64,000 nucleotides of DNA from Roseiarcus sp963749715 (GCA_963749715.1 CAVVNR010000004.1:186001-250000), one strand, 5' to 3'. Counted from the first letter of the stretch, positions 44,757-53,883 are shown. Notes: generated by a model from the letters alone, not told the origin. Numbers and translations: made by a program.

Positions 44757-45194
44757 TCAGACTTTCTTCAGCCGCACGATCACGTCGATCGCCTTGATCA
44801 GCGTGCCGTCGGGAGCGGGGATTTCGAACTCCGGCAGCCATTGCTCGGGAATGTCGGACAGCTCTTCGGTGTCCTCGCGATAGAAGTGGTAATGCGGCCC
44901 GGTCTTGGTGTCGTACCAGAGCTTGGCGTCGTAGATCGCGATCTCCCGCAAGAGCCCGCAGCGCGCGAACTCGTTGAGCGTGTTGTAGATCGTGCCGAGC
45001 GTCGGCGCGAAGCGGATCGACCGCGTCTCGTGATAGAGCATTTCGGCGGTGAAATGCCGGTTGCCCGCGCCGAAGATCGTGCGCGCCAGATCAAGCCTCT
45101 GCCGGGTCGGCCGCACCCCGGCGGAAGCAAGCTTCCGCAGAAGGACGCCGGTGCAGGCTTCAGGGTGCGCAGCGCTCATCGTTTCCATGGACAT
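44757..45194 (-). CDS. irr: Iron response regulator Irr (Fur family)
   Basis: Haem-responsive Fur-family regulator of iron and haem genes, specific to alphaproteobacteria. 145 residues. The winged helix has GVRPTRQRLDLARTIF and LGTIYNTLNEFARCGLLREI. The Irr-specific stretch is AKLWYDTKTGPHYHFYREDT with the HxH haem/metal site, then EELSDIPEQWLPEF. An N-terminal GCPxH haem regulatory motif, present in Bradyrhizobium Irr, is absent; the only early Cys is in EACTGVL. It therefore resembles the Rhizobium type, which is also active without that motif. Confidence 0.9.
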   Translation of the reverse strand: MSMETMSAAHPEACTGVLLRKLASAGVRPTRQRLDLARTIFGAGNRHFTAEMLYHETRSIRFAPTLGTIYNTLNEFARCGLLREIAIYDAKLWYDTKTGPHYHFYREDTEELSDIPEQWLPEFEIPAPDGTLIKAIDVIVRLKKV

Positions 45195-45393
45195 CGCATG
45201 CCGCTGCCGGAGCGCGCCCCGCCAGACAGTGGTGAATCTCGTTTGAACACTATTCTCTAAACCGCCTCGCTCCGGTCCGCAACCCTGAGCCTGGGCGGAG
45301 GTCGTGGATGCGAGCCTGGCCCGGCCGCTCCGGCCGCTGGCGGGCGCCCCGGATATCCCATATGATTCGCTTGATCAGGACGAGGGGCTTTTC

Positions 45394-45813
45394 TTGGCGA
45401 TTGCGGGGGGGTGTCTTTGCCGGGCGGTCCGGTTCGAAATCAACGCAGAGGCGCCGCTCGGCGCCCGATATTGCTGGTGCCGCGTCTGCCAATATCTCGG
45501 CGCGGGAACCGGCGCCGTCAGCGCCCTTTTCCGTAAGGAGGACGTCGCCGTTTCCGGTCCGCTCACCGACTACGTATCCGTGGCCGACAGCGGCGCGACC
45601 ATGCATCGGCGTTCTTGCGCCCGCTGCGGCACGCCCATCTTCAGCGAAGCCGAAGAGCGGCCGACGTTCATCTTTGTCCGAGCGGGAGCGCTCGACGATC
45701 CTGGCCTTGCCGCGCCGACCGCGACCATCTGGACTCGGTCAGCGCCGAAATGGGCCTGTTTCGATCTCGACCTTCCGCAAGTGGAGGGCCAGCCGCCCCC
45801 GCCGAAAGCCTGA
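45394..45813 (+). CDS. GFA/CENP-V domain protein
   Basis: Zinc-binding protein of the glutathione-dependent formaldehyde-activating-enzyme family, about 139 residues. Cysteine groups are GGCLCRAVRF, YCWCRVCQ and CARCGTPIF, in the usual order. TTG at 45394 was preferred because the family alignment begins right there (AIAGGCLC) and GAGGGG lies before it. The frame is open to GTG 45304, which would add about 30 non-conserved residues. Despite the family name most members have no proven formaldehyde activity. Confidence 0.75.
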   Translation: MAIAGGCLCRAVRFEINAEAPLGARYCWCRVCQYLGAGTGAVSALFRKEDVAVSGPLTDYVSVADSGATMHRRSCARCGTPIFSEAEERPTFIFVRAGALDDPGLAAPTATIWTRSAPKWACFDLDLPQVEGQPPPPKA

Positions 45814-45865
45814 GCCGGGCCCGAGCCCCGAGGGGGCCCAGGCGGCGGAAGAAAGCGCGACGACG

Positions 45866-46162
45866 ATGCTGTTCATGGTGATCGAACGTTTCCGCGACGA
45901 CGACATGATCCCCGTCTACCGGCGGCTGCGCGACGGCGGCCGGTCCCTGCCCGAGGGCCTCGAATATGTCGACAGCTGGGTCGAGGCCAACTTTTCCCGC
46001 TGCTTCCAATTGATGCGCTGCGACGATGTCAGCGCCATTCAGGCGTGGATTCTCCAATGGCGCGGCTGCGGCGTGACGTTCGAGATCGTGCCCGTTGCGC
46101 CGAGCAGCGAGACGCGGGCGATCGTCGAGCCCTATCTCGAAGGCCCTGGTCCGGGAGCCTGA
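45866..46162 (+). CDS. DUF3303-like small protein
   Basis: 98-residue cytoplasmic protein beginning MLFMVIERFRDDDMIPVYRR. It has PEGLEYVDSWVEANFSRCFQ and a C-terminal half GVTFEIVPVAPSSETRAIVE. This is the DUF3303 pattern, a ferredoxin-like alpha/beta fold found across bacteria, with no established function. ATG 45866 is where similarity begins. The ribosome site is weak. It is followed by the DUF1993 gene on the same strand. Confidence 0.7.
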   Translation: MLFMVIERFRDDDMIPVYRRLRDGGRSLPEGLEYVDSWVEANFSRCFQLMRCDDVSAIQAWILQWRGCGVTFEIVPVAPSSETRAIVEPYLEGPGPGA

Positions 46163-46266
46163 GGCGCCGCCTGGGCTTGGCCCCGGCAAGTTGATATCGT
46201 CACATTTTCCGTGCATGCATGGCCTTCACGCGCCGAACCGCGGCGTTTTGGGAGGAAGTTGGGCCG

Positions 46267-46791
46267 ATGTCTCTTTCGCTCTACCAGTGCAGCGCGCCTG
46301 TCTACGAGCGCTCGCTCAACGCGTTCCTCGCCGTTCTCGACAAGGCGGAGGAGCATGCGCAAGCGCGCAAGTTCAATCCGGACAGCTATCTCGCGATGCG
46401 GCTGAGCCCGGACATGTGGCCGCTTGCCCGCCAGATCCAGGCCTTCTGCGATCACGCGAAGAACTCGGCGTTCCGCCTGGCCGGCAAGGAGCCGCCGGTC
46501 AAGGAGGACAAGGAGACGACCCTTGGTGAAATCCGCGCGCGCATCAACGCGACGCTCGAGATGCTCAAGTCGATCGACGCCAAGGCGATGGAAGGCGGGG
46601 AGACACGCGAGATCGTCATTCCCGCCGGCGCCAACAAACTGAAAATTCCCGGCGCCGATTATTTGCTGCATTTCGCCATGCCGAACTTTTATTTTCATTT
46701 GACCACGGCTTACGACATCCTGCGCGCAAGCGGGGTCGAGATCGGCAAACGCAACTTCATGGGCGCGGTCCCGAACCTTGTCCGGGTTTGA
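46267..46791 (+). CDS. DUF1993 family protein
   Basis: 174-residue helical protein of the DUF1993 family, a DinB-like four-helix bundle. Typical stretches are YERSLNAFLAVLDKAEEHAQ, RLSPDMWPLARQIQAFCDHA, LGEIRARINATLEML, and the ending NFYFHLTTAYDILRASGVEI with GKRNFMG. A His and Asp pattern that could bind a metal is present (CDHA, HFAMPNFYFH). ATG 46267 follows GGAGG. The function is unknown. Confidence 0.82.
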   Translation: MSLSLYQCSAPVYERSLNAFLAVLDKAEEHAQARKFNPDSYLAMRLSPDMWPLARQIQAFCDHAKNSAFRLAGKEPPVKEDKETTLGEIRARINATLEMLKSIDAKAMEGGETREIVIPAGANKLKIPGADYLLHFAMPNFYFHLTTAYDILRASGVEIGKRNFMGAVPNLVRV

Positions 46792-46812
46792 GCCTCCGTT
46801 TCGAGAGCGACC

Positions 46813-47165
46813 ATGACCATCGACAAACTCCATGCCGGCCCACGTATGTCGCAGGCCGTCGTCCACGGCGCGACGATCTATCTCGCCGGCCAGGTCGCCG
46901 ATCACGCCAAAGGCAAGAGCGTGGGCGAGCAGACCAGGGAAATCCTCGCGTCGATCGACCGGCTGCTGGCGGAAGCGGGATCGGACAAGACCAGGATTTT
47001 TCGACCACCATCTACCTCGCCGATATTGCGACCTTCGCGGAAATGAATGCGGTGTGGGACGCGTGGGTCCCCGCCGGGCGCGCGCCCGCGCGCGCGACCG
47101 TCGAGGCGAAGCTCGCGGCCCCGGCCTATACTGTCGAGATCGCTTGCATCGCAGCCAGGACCTGA
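46813..47165 (+). CDS. RidA/YjgF family enamine deaminase, frameshifted
   Basis: Small trimeric protein that hydrolyses reactive enamine/imine intermediates from PLP enzymes, or a relative of it. About 117 residues after repair. The first part (IYLAGQVADHAKGKSVGEQT) and the second part (STTIYLADIATFAEMNAVWD, then GRAPARATVEAKLAAPAYTV with the catalytic Arg) are in different frames. They meet at the T-run 46997-47001; one more T restores RIFSTTIYLAD. Since the break is in a homopolymer, a sequence error is likely. It precedes amn by 55 bases. Confidence 0.82.
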
Positions 47166-47220
47166 GTCGCGTCGCGCGTCGCTGGCGCCAGCGGGGTTCA
47201 TTGTCGAGGAGATCGCTTCG

Positions 47221-48705
47221 GTGCATGTCCCGCCGCCGATCGACACCATCAGGGGTCCGTTCGAACGGGTGACGACGCCCGACGAGGCGGTCGACCGGCT
47301 GGCGCGCCTTTACGACGAGGCGACGCAGGCCTTGCGCGGCGCGGTCGAGCGCTTCCTCAAGGGCGGCGAGCCGCCGTCGCCGGCGATGCGCGCCTTGTTC
47401 CGCTATCCCGAGCTTCGCCTCACCTACGCGCCCAGCGGACCGGCGCTCTCCAGTCCGCGAGCGTTCGCCAAGTTCAGCGAGCCTGGCGTCTACGCGACCA
47501 CGGTCACGCAGCCCCAGGAGTTTCGCGGCTATCTGCTCGAACAGCTGGAGCCGCTGGTCAGCGAATACGGCGCGGCGATCGAGGTCGGCGTCGGCGCGCC
47601 CGAAATCCCTTACCCTTACGTGATCGAAAGCGGCGACGAGCTGACGCGCGGCGGGGCCGACCCCGCCGAAATGGCCCGCTTCTTCCCCGTCCCCTCGCTG
47701 GCCACGATCGGCGACGAGACCGCGGACGGCGAGTTCGACTTCGGCCCCGAGCGGCCGCTCGCCCTGTTCGACGCGCCCCGGGTCGACTATTCGTTGCGCC
47801 GCCTCGTGCACTATACCGGCTCCGACTGGCGTATGATGCAGCCTTGGGTGCTGCTCACCAACTATCACCGCTATGTCGACCAGTTCGTGCACTGGGGCTT
47901 GAAGCAGCTCCACGCAGGAACGGGGGTCGAGAAAGTCGTCCTGCCGGGCAACATCGTCATCGACCGCTCCGTTTCGCCCGCGGAGGCGGAAGCGCGCGCG
48001 GCGGCGGTCGCCTGGCATCGGTTTCAGATGCCGGCCTATCATTGCGTGCGCGCCGACGGCCGCGGGATCAGCCTCGTCAACATCGGCGTCGGACCCTCGA
48101 ACGCCAAGACCATCACCGACCACATCGCGGTGCTCAGGCCCCATTGCTGGCTGATGGTCGGCCACTGCGCCGGGCTCCGGCAGTCGCAGGTCATCGGCGA
48201 CTATGTGCTGGCGCACGCCTATTTGCGCCGCGACAACATCCTCGACGACGCGGCGCCGCTGATGGTGCCGATCCCGGCGCTCGCCGAGGTGCAGGTCGCG
48301 CTTCAGGAGGCGGTGGCCAAGGTCACCGGCGATCGCGGCGAGGCGCTGAAGCGGCGGCTGCGCACCGGCACCGTCGTCACCAACGACGATCGCAATTGGG
48401 AATTGCGCTGGTCGAAGGAGCGTCGGCTCATCAACGTCTCGCGCGCCATCGCGGTCGACATGGAATCGGCGACCATCGCCACCCAGGGCTTCCGGATGCG
48501 CGTGCCCTACGGCACGCTGCTATGCGTCTCCGACAAGCCCCTGCACGGCGAGATCAAGCTGCCCGGCGCCGCCAACGCCTTCTACGAGCGCGCCATCGCC
48601 GAACATCTGCAGATCGGCATCGCCGCGATCGGCCTCCTGCAGAGCACCGACGATGCGCTGCATTCGCGCAAGCTCAGGAGCTTCGACGAGCCGCCGTTCC
48701 GGTGA
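47221..48705 (+). CDS. amn: AMP nucleosidase
   Basis: Hydrolyses AMP to adenine and ribose 5-phosphate, adjusting the adenylate pool. 494 residues, close to E. coli Amn (484). The N-terminal domain has PELRLTYAPSGPALSSPRAF and PQEFRGYLLEQLEPL. The C-terminal phosphorylase-like domain has YHCVRADGRGISLVNIGVGP, MVGHCAGLRQSQVIGDYV and AVDMESATIATQGFR, where the Asp/Glu bind ribose. GTG 47221 was chosen because GAGGAG lies nine bases before and no other start fits. Confidence 0.92.
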   Translation: MHVPPPIDTIRGPFERVTTPDEAVDRLARLYDEATQALRGAVERFLKGGEPPSPAMRALFRYPELRLTYAPSGPALSSPRAFAKFSEPGVYATTVTQPQEFRGYLLEQLEPLVSEYGAAIEVGVGAPEIPYPYVIESGDELTRGGADPAEMARFFPVPSLATIGDETADGEFDFGPERPLALFDAPRVDYSLRRLVHYTGSDWRMMQPWVLLTNYHRYVDQFVHWGLKQLHAGTGVEKVVLPGNIVIDRSVSPAEAEARAAAVAWHRFQMPAYHCVRADGRGISLVNIGVGPSNAKTITDHIAVLRPHCWLMVGHCAGLRQSQVIGDYVLAHAYLRRDNILDDAAPLMVPIPALAEVQVALQEAVAKVTGDRGEALKRRLRTGTVVTNDDRNWELRWSKERRLINVSRAIAVDMESATIATQGFRMRVPYGTLLCVSDKPLHGEIKLPGAANAFYERAIAEHLQIGIAAIGLLQSTDDALHSRKLRSFDEPPFR

Positions 48706-48724
48706 TCAACGAGCCGGCGGCTGG

Positions 48725-49288
48725 CTAATCCTGTCGCCGCCACTCGATGAGCGACACGTCGTTTCCAAGACGCCGGGCCTTTCCCGGCCTCAGGCCGGCG
48801 CCCGCGAGGATCTTCTCGTGCGAGCCTCCGCGTCGCCGGCCCCGCGGAAAGATCGGCAGGCCGCCCCGCAAACGCACCTTCTCGGCCCGGCTGAGGTAGA
48901 AGCTGTCGTAGCCGATTTCGAGAAAGTGACCATAGGCCGCCGGGCCGCCAAGCACCGCGACTCTGCCGCCTCGACAGCCAACCGCCGCGCAAGCCTCCTC
49001 GAGCGAGGCGCCGGCGGGGTTCCACAGTCTCGCGTTCGCATCGTCCGGGTGGAGGGCAAGCGTCTTTATCGCCCGCGTGAGCAGCAATCGGCGCCGTTTC
49101 GACGAGTTCGGCTGGCCCTCGTGCGACATGCGGCCATGCACGACCACCGCGGCGCTGTCCAACGCCTTCTCGAAAAACCGTTGATCGGCTTCGAGCTTGA
49201 GCGAATGAGGCATAAGCCCAATCGCGTCGGCGATCGCGCCATTCAGGCAAGCGATCGCATAGCCTTCGATGCGAAAGGGTCCCCGCAT
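48725..49288 (-). CDS. Dihydrofolate-reductase-like protein (RibD C-terminal type)
   Basis: 187-residue protein with a dihydrofolate reductase fold of the RibD_C group. Visible are AVVVHGRMSHEGQPNSSKRR (NADPH-binding helix and loop), GGRVAVLGGPAAYGHFLEIG with the glycine pair of the cofactor site, and DSFYLSRAEKVRLRGGLPIF. The N-terminal part is not typical of real DHFR, so a role in folate synthesis is doubtful. It converges on amn. Its substrate is unknown. Confidence 0.72.
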   Translation of the reverse strand: MRGPFRIEGYAIACLNGAIADAIGLMPHSLKLEADQRFFEKALDSAAVVVHGRMSHEGQPNSSKRRRLLLTRAIKTLALHPDDANARLWNPAGASLEEACAAVGCRGGRVAVLGGPAAYGHFLEIGYDSFYLSRAEKVRLRGGLPIFPRGRRRGGSHEKILAGAGLRPGKARRLGNDVSLIEWRRQD

Positions 49289-49305
49289 TATCCGGTCGCG
49301 ACGCC

Positions 49306-49926
49306 CTAGATCACCAGCACCGGCGTGCCGACATGCACGCGGCCGTAGAGGTCGATCGCGTCCATGTCGCGCATCCGGATGCAGCCGGAGGACACGTGCC
49401 CGCCGATTTCCGACGGCTCGTTGGTGCCGTGGATGCGGATGAGCGTGTCGCGGTTGTCGACGAAGAGATAGAGGGCGCGCGCGCCGAGCGGATTATCCCA
49501 CTGCCCCTGCAGCGGCCCGTGCTCCTTATAGACCTGGAACTGCGGCCAGCGCTCCATGATCGAGGCGGTCGGCATCCAGGTCGGCCATTCCTTCATCGCT
49601 CCGACCTCGGCGCGGCCAGTCCACCCCATATATTCGGCGCCGCTCGCGATTCGGTATTGGACCGCCTGGCCGTGGGGCAGAATGTAATAGAGATAGTTCT
49701 GACCGGTATCGACGATTATGGTGCCCGGCTTCTCGGGCGTTTGATACCCGACGACGCTGCGCCGGGTGGGGATGCGCCACTCGTCGGGCTCGGCGAGCGC
49801 CATCATCTGCTTGTCGCGCGGAGTAAGCTGCGGGTCGGGAAGCCCGGATTGAACAACCGGCGTGCAGGCGCTGACCAGCGCGCTCGCGACCATTGCAATT
49901 CCGACAAAAAACACGCTCGTTTTCAT
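49306..49926 (-). CDS. L,D-transpeptidase (YkuD family), lipoprotein
   Basis: Periplasmic enzyme that makes 3-3 peptidoglycan crosslinks or attaches proteins to peptidoglycan. 206 residues. Signal peptide with lipobox LVSAC at about residue 20. The YkuD domain starts TIIVDTGQNYLYYILPHGQA and has the catalytic core IHGTNEPSEIGGHVSSGCIR with the His and nucleophilic Cys. It ends GTPVLVI. ATG 49926 gives a proper signal peptide; the extension to 49968 does not. It belongs to the large family of Rhizobiales LDTs. Confidence 0.9.
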   Translation of the reverse strand: MKTSVFFVGIAMVASALVSACTPVVQSGLPDPQLTPRDKQMMALAEPDEWRIPTRRSVVGYQTPEKPGTIIVDTGQNYLYYILPHGQAVQYRIASGAEYMGWTGRAEVGAMKEWPTWMPTASIMERWPQFQVYKEHGPLQGQWDNPLGARALYLFVDNRDTLIRIHGTNEPSEIGGHVSSGCIRMRDMDAIDLYGRVHVGTPVLVI

Positions 49927-50229
49927 GCCCACCCCTCGCCGTAAGAACGCTAATGGTTTCATTACCATAAAACTTAACGGTTTCGCGAAAGTTACCGTGC
50001 GGAAACGCGCCGGCGGCCTTCACGAAAATGCGAGCAGCCACCCGTCTGAGCCGGCTGCGCTACACAAACGAGCCTTATTAGCCGAACACATTCGCTTCGT
50101 GCAACGCCTTATTTTGCCGCATTTCGCCGCCCGGTCTATGCGAAACTCGTTTGCCGAGCGCTAAAAACAAAGGCAAAAACGCCACAATGTCGGATTTGTT
50201 CCGGCGTCTTGCCGAATGGGAGCCGGAAG
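49927..50229. other. Divergent intergenic region, no gene seen
   Basis: Just over 300 bases between the L,D-transpeptidase and proC. It is AT-richer than its surroundings, with ATTACCATAAAACTTAACGG near 49960. Promoters for both genes are expected here, but I cannot assign boxes with confidence. Confidence 0.4.
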
Positions 50230-51045
50230 ATGACGCAGTGGCCTGAGCGCCTCGTCCTGGTCGGGGCCGGCAAGATGGGGGGAGCGATGGCGCAGGGCTG
50301 GCTCGACGCCGGGCTCGCGGCGTCCTCGCTGACGATCCTCGAGCCCAGCCCGTCCCCGGAAATCGTTTCGCTGGCGGCGAGCCGCGGCGTCGCGCTCAAT
50401 CCGCAAATCACCGCGACGCCTGACATGCTGGCGCTCGCCATCAAGCCGCAGAGCCTCGACAAGGCCGCCCCGCGGATCGCCGCGCTCGCGGCCGAGAGCA
50501 CGCTGGTGTTGTCGATTCTCGCCGGGAAGACCATCGCCGACCTCATGGCGCGGCTGCCGCGGGCGCGCGCCGTCGTCCGGGCGATGCCCAATCTTCCGGC
50601 GGCGATCGGCAGGGGCGTCACCGCCGGCTTCGCCAACCCCGGCGCGACCGGCGAGCAGCGGGGTTGGTGCGAGCGCCTGCTCGGCGCCGTGGGCGCGTTC
50701 TATTGGCTCGACGAGGAAGGCGCGATCGACGCGGTGACCGCGATTTCAGGCTCGGGCCCCGCCTACGTGTTCGCGCTCACGGAGGCGCTCGCCGCCGCGG
50801 CCGAGCGGCTCGGCATCAGGCCGGAGCTGGCGATGAGCCTCGCCCGCGGCACGGTCGAGGGCGCGGCCGAGCTCATGCGCCGCGACGGAGCAACCTCGCC
50901 GGCGACGCTGCGCCGCAACGTCGCTTCGCCGGGCGGCACCACCGCCGCGGCGCTCGCGGTGCTGCAGGCCGCGGACGGGCTCGAGGATCTCATGATCCGC
51001 ACGACGGCGGCGGCCCGCGCCCGCGCGGCCGAGATGGCGGGGTAG
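50230..51045 (+). CDS. proC: Pyrroline-5-carboxylate reductase
   Basis: Last step of proline synthesis, NAD(P)H-dependent. 271 residues. The Rossmann loop is LVGAGKMGGAMAQGWLDAG. ALAIKPQ, RAMPNLPAAIGRGVTAGF, and the family signature SGSGPAYVFALTEAL with RRNVASPGGTTAAAL in the C-terminal dimer domain are all present. ATG 50230 has GGGAG eight bases ahead. It converges on an SDR gene. Confidence 0.94.
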   Translation: MTQWPERLVLVGAGKMGGAMAQGWLDAGLAASSLTILEPSPSPEIVSLAASRGVALNPQITATPDMLALAIKPQSLDKAAPRIAALAAESTLVLSILAGKTIADLMARLPRARAVVRAMPNLPAAIGRGVTAGFANPGATGEQRGWCERLLGAVGAFYWLDEEGAIDAVTAISGSGPAYVFALTEALAAAAERLGIRPELAMSLARGTVEGAAELMRRDGATSPATLRRNVASPGGTTAAALAVLQAADGLEDLMIRTTAAARARAAEMAG

Positions 51046-51078
51046 CCCCGCCGCGTCATGCTCGACCTCCGTCGCCGG

Positions 51079-51927
51079 CTAGCCCAAGCGGCGTCGCTCC
51101 TGCGGCATCCCGTTCACTCGAAGACTTCGCAGATCGGTCGCCACGATCTTGTCAATTGCCGCCTCGTCGAGATCGAGGTCGCCGCGAGCGGCCATCAGCA
51201 TGCGGCCGGCAAGCTTGTCGAACCGGCCCGAGCCGATCTCGACGCTCAGCCGCGCCGCGAGCGTCGGCGGCACGGCGACCCCGGCTTCGAACAAGCGCGG
51301 GATATCGGGCAGATAGCTCCGTCCGGCTTCGCTCGTGAGCTGATGCTCGGTCATCCTGGTGCGCACCAGGCCCGGGTCCATTGCAAAGACCAGGACGCCG
51401 CTGCCGGCGAGCGTGTCCGAGACGCATTCCGTGAACCGGAGAATTCCAGCCTTGCTGGTCGCATAGCCCGAGCCGTTCGGGAACGAGCCGGCCGTCCCGC
51501 CGCCCGTCATGTTGATGATGCGGCCGCGGCGGCGCGCCATCATCGCCGGGATCGCCGCCCGACAGCAGTTGAAGGTCCCACGGACATTGACTTCGATGTC
51601 GCGCCACCACACGTCCGGCTCGACCGTCCAGATTGGGCCGATCGCGGCAAAGGCGCCGGCGTTGTTGGTGAGCAGGCTGACCGGACCGAGTTCGCGCTCG
51701 ATCGCCGCGAACGTCTTCGCGACCGCGTCAGCATCGACAATATCGAGCACGAAGGCGCGCGCCGCTCCGCCTTTTTCGGCGATCGCTTTTGTGACGGCGT
51801 CGATCTCCGTCGCCGTTCGCGCCAAGAGCGCGACCTTCGCGCCTTCGCTGGCTTGATTGAGCGCAATGGCTTGGCCGATCCCACGGCCGGCTCCGGTGAC
51901 AACAGCGACTTCGCCGGCGAGTTTCAT
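51079..51927 (-). CDS. Short-chain dehydrogenase/reductase
   Basis: Classical SDR of 282 residues. The cofactor loop is VTGAGRGIGQAIALNQ, with NNAG as LTNNAGAFAAIG. The catalytic Ser lies near NMTGGGTAGS and the Tyr-Lys pair in SGYATSKAGILRF. LVFAMDPGLVRTRMTEHQL follows, and a longer C-terminal part than usual. Cofactor is probably NADPH or NADH (ALLARTATE after the second strand gives no clear choice). Substrate unknown. It is divergent from a TetR gene. Confidence 0.87.
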   Translation of the reverse strand: MKLAGEVAVVTGAGRGIGQAIALNQASEGAKVALLARTATEIDAVTKAIAEKGGAARAFVLDIVDADAVAKTFAAIERELGPVSLLTNNAGAFAAIGPIWTVEPDVWWRDIEVNVRGTFNCCRAAIPAMMARRRGRIINMTGGGTAGSFPNGSGYATSKAGILRFTECVSDTLAGSGVLVFAMDPGLVRTRMTEHQLTSEAGRSYLPDIPRLFEAGVAVPPTLAARLSVEIGSGRFDKLAGRMLMAARGDLDLDEAAIDKIVATDLRSLRVNGMPQERRRLG

Positions 51928-52076
51928 GTCGAGACGCCATTCCAGGAAGGCCCGGGGTCAATGTCTCGTCCGCGAACCCGCCGTCAAGCGGCGGCGAGCC
52001 TGGGTCCCCGCCATTTCCCGGCTTGGCGCGGCGCCAGCCGGGGGATAGATTGGACGGCGACACGAGGAGACGGCGC

Positions 52077-52799
52077 ATGGCGAGCAGGGCGAAAAGCGAG
52101 GCGAAACCCGCCGATCCGCGCGGCAAGATCGTCGAGGCGCTGATGGAGCTCGCGGCGGAGCGGCGCTTCGAGGACATCTCGGTGCGCGACATCTGCAAGT
52201 CGGCGGGCGTGTCGCTCGCCGATTTCCGCGACGCCTTCCCCTCGAAGGGGGCCGTGCTCGCCGGGTTTTCCCGCCGCATCGACCGCGCGGTCCTGGCGCA
52301 AGACGGCGAGGAGCCGCCCGACGAGGGCGCGCGCGAACGGCTGTTCGACATCCTGATGCGCCGGCTCGAAGCGATGGCGCCCTATCGCGAGGGCGTTCGC
52401 GAGGCGGGGGCGTGGTTGCGGCGCGAACCCGCCGCGGCGCTGGCGATGAACCAGGTGGTGATGTCCTCGATGCGCTTCATGCTCGAGGCGGCCGGGATCG
52501 AGGCGGAGGGCGCGACCGGCCTCATCAAGCTTCAGGGCCTGGCGCTCGCCTGGGCGCGCATCGTCCAGGTTTGGCTCGACGACGACGAGCCCGCCTTGTC
52601 CAAGACCATGGCGGAGCTGGACCGCGTGCTGACGCGGGGCGAGCGGGTGGCCGCGGGCGTCGATCGGCTGAGCGCGCTGGCGAGCCCGTTCGCCGCGCTC
52701 GCGCAGGCGGCCTTCGACGCCGGCCGCAGGGCGCGGCGGAGCGGGAGCCGCGCCGCGCCCAAGGACGACCACGGCGAAGACGACGCGACCGCGCTCTGA
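52077..52799 (+). CDS. TetR-like transcriptional regulator
   Basis: 240 residues. The N-terminal helix-turn-helix is RRFEDISVRDICKSAGVSLA followed by DFRDAFPSKGAVLAGFSRRI. This differs from the usual TetR recognition helix (KGTLYYYF) but keeps the fold. A COQ9-like reading is also possible, since the helical C-terminal half resembles regulators near ubiquinone genes. The C-terminus is Arg- and Ala-rich. GAGGAGA precedes the ATG. Targets are unknown; the divergent SDR and the downstream LysE gene are the nearest candidates. Confidence 0.75.
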   Translation: MASRAKSEAKPADPRGKIVEALMELAAERRFEDISVRDICKSAGVSLADFRDAFPSKGAVLAGFSRRIDRAVLAQDGEEPPDEGARERLFDILMRRLEAMAPYREGVREAGAWLRREPAAALAMNQVVMSSMRFMLEAAGIEAEGATGLIKLQGLALAWARIVQVWLDDDEPALSKTMAELDRVLTRGERVAAGVDRLSALASPFAALAQAAFDAGRRARRSGSRAAPKDDHGEDDATAL

Positions 52800-52833
52800 G
52801 CGGGCAAAGGCGCACTCGGCCGGAGCTTTGGCG

Positions 52834-53439
52834 TTGACGATCCATCCTGAAATCTTCTGGGCGCTGGCAATCTTCGCCTTCGTCGCGTCGATCACGCCCG
52901 GACCGAACAACCTGATGTTGATGACGTCCGGGGTGAAGTACGGATTCGGCCGCACCCTGCCCCATCTCGTCGGCGTGATCCTCGGCTTCGCGCTGATGAT
53001 CGCCGTCGTCGGGCTTGGGCTCGACGCCCTCTTCGAGCGCGTTCCGCAGATCCTGCCGATCATGCGGGTCGCCGGGTCGCTCTATATGGTTTGGCTGGCG
53101 CTGAAAATCGCGCTCGCCAAGCCGATCGGCGAGGTCGCGCCAGACGGACGGCCGATCGGCTTCTTCGCCGCCGCCGGCTTTCAGTGGGTCAATCCCAAGG
53201 CGTGGGCGATGGCGTTGAGCGCGCTCGCGACTTATGCCGGCGTCGTCGACGACTATGCCGGCAGCGTCCTTTTGATCGCCGCGCTCTGTGCCTTGATCGC
53301 GGTTCCCTGCTGCTTCGCCTGGACGCTGTTCGGCGCCTCGCTGAGCCGCCTCCTCACCGATCCGCGCGTCACCCGACCATTCAACTGGACGATGGCGGCG
53401 CTGCTGGTCGCCTCGATCGCGCCGGTTATTTTCGAGTAG
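52834..53439 (+). CDS. LysE/RhtB family amino acid exporter
   Basis: Inner-membrane exporter of 201 residues with six hydrophobic segments. Family features are ASITPGPNNLMLMTSGVKYG near the N-terminus, LPIMRVAGSLYMVWLALKIA, and GFFAAAGFQWVNPKAWAMAL. TTG 52834 was chosen because GGAG lies eight bases before it. It ends AALLVASIAPVIFE. A remnant of this same 3' end recurs at about 56779-56837. Substrate may be a neutral or basic amino acid. Confidence 0.85.
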   Translation: MTIHPEIFWALAIFAFVASITPGPNNLMLMTSGVKYGFGRTLPHLVGVILGFALMIAVVGLGLDALFERVPQILPIMRVAGSLYMVWLALKIALAKPIGEVAPDGRPIGFFAAAGFQWVNPKAWAMALSALATYAGVVDDYAGSVLLIAALCALIAVPCCFAWTLFGASLSRLLTDPRVTRPFNWTMAALLVASIAPVIFE

Positions 53440-53624
53440 GACCGGACCGGCCGGCGCTTGGAGCCAACCCGGCGATTGCGGCGAAATCCGGAAACCATGC
53501 GCTTCCTGCGTGGGTTCCGGGCAGCGCCGGCGCCACAAGCTAACGGCTTTCGACGCTATGATCTTGATGAAAGAGCGAGGCGACTGAAGATGGCCTGGCG
53601 GTAGTTCGTGCAACATAAAGGACG

Positions 53625-53840
53625 TTATGTTACACCGTTGTGAGTATCGACGGGCCCCGTATCGCGGCTTTGGCGCAGTTCCTCCTTTAGTTGTCCCACC
53701 TCCCGTTCCAAGCGTTCGATGCGATCGAGAGTGTAGTCAACGCTGGTGTATTCCATCGCTTGCAACCAGGCGAAGACGACCGCGAGCGCGCGACGAAGTT
53801 TCCCCTGCTCTGGGACCAGATGGTTCGCTGTGTCTGTCAT
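53625..53840 (-). CDS. Small hypothetical protein
   Basis: 71 residues, no family recognised. An N-terminal polar part leads into ALAVVFAWLQAMEYTSVDYT, then a coiled-coil-like helix with heptads (IERLEREVGQLKEELRQSRD). GAGGAGCC before the ATG at 53840 supports it as a gene. It lies downstream of an SDR on the same strand, inside the segment bracketed by lysE ends. Function unknown. Confidence 0.5.
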   Translation of the reverse strand: MTDTANHLVPEQGKLRRALAVVFAWLQAMEYTSVDYTLDRIERLEREVGQLKEELRQSRDTGPVDTHNGVT

Positions 53841-53883
53841 TGGCTCCTCAGATTAAATTTCGACTGCATTTCGCGTACTGCCT

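Noticed and set aside
46132..48216. 694-residue minus-strand frame
   Set aside because: Covers DUF1993, ridA and amn, which are real on the plus strand.
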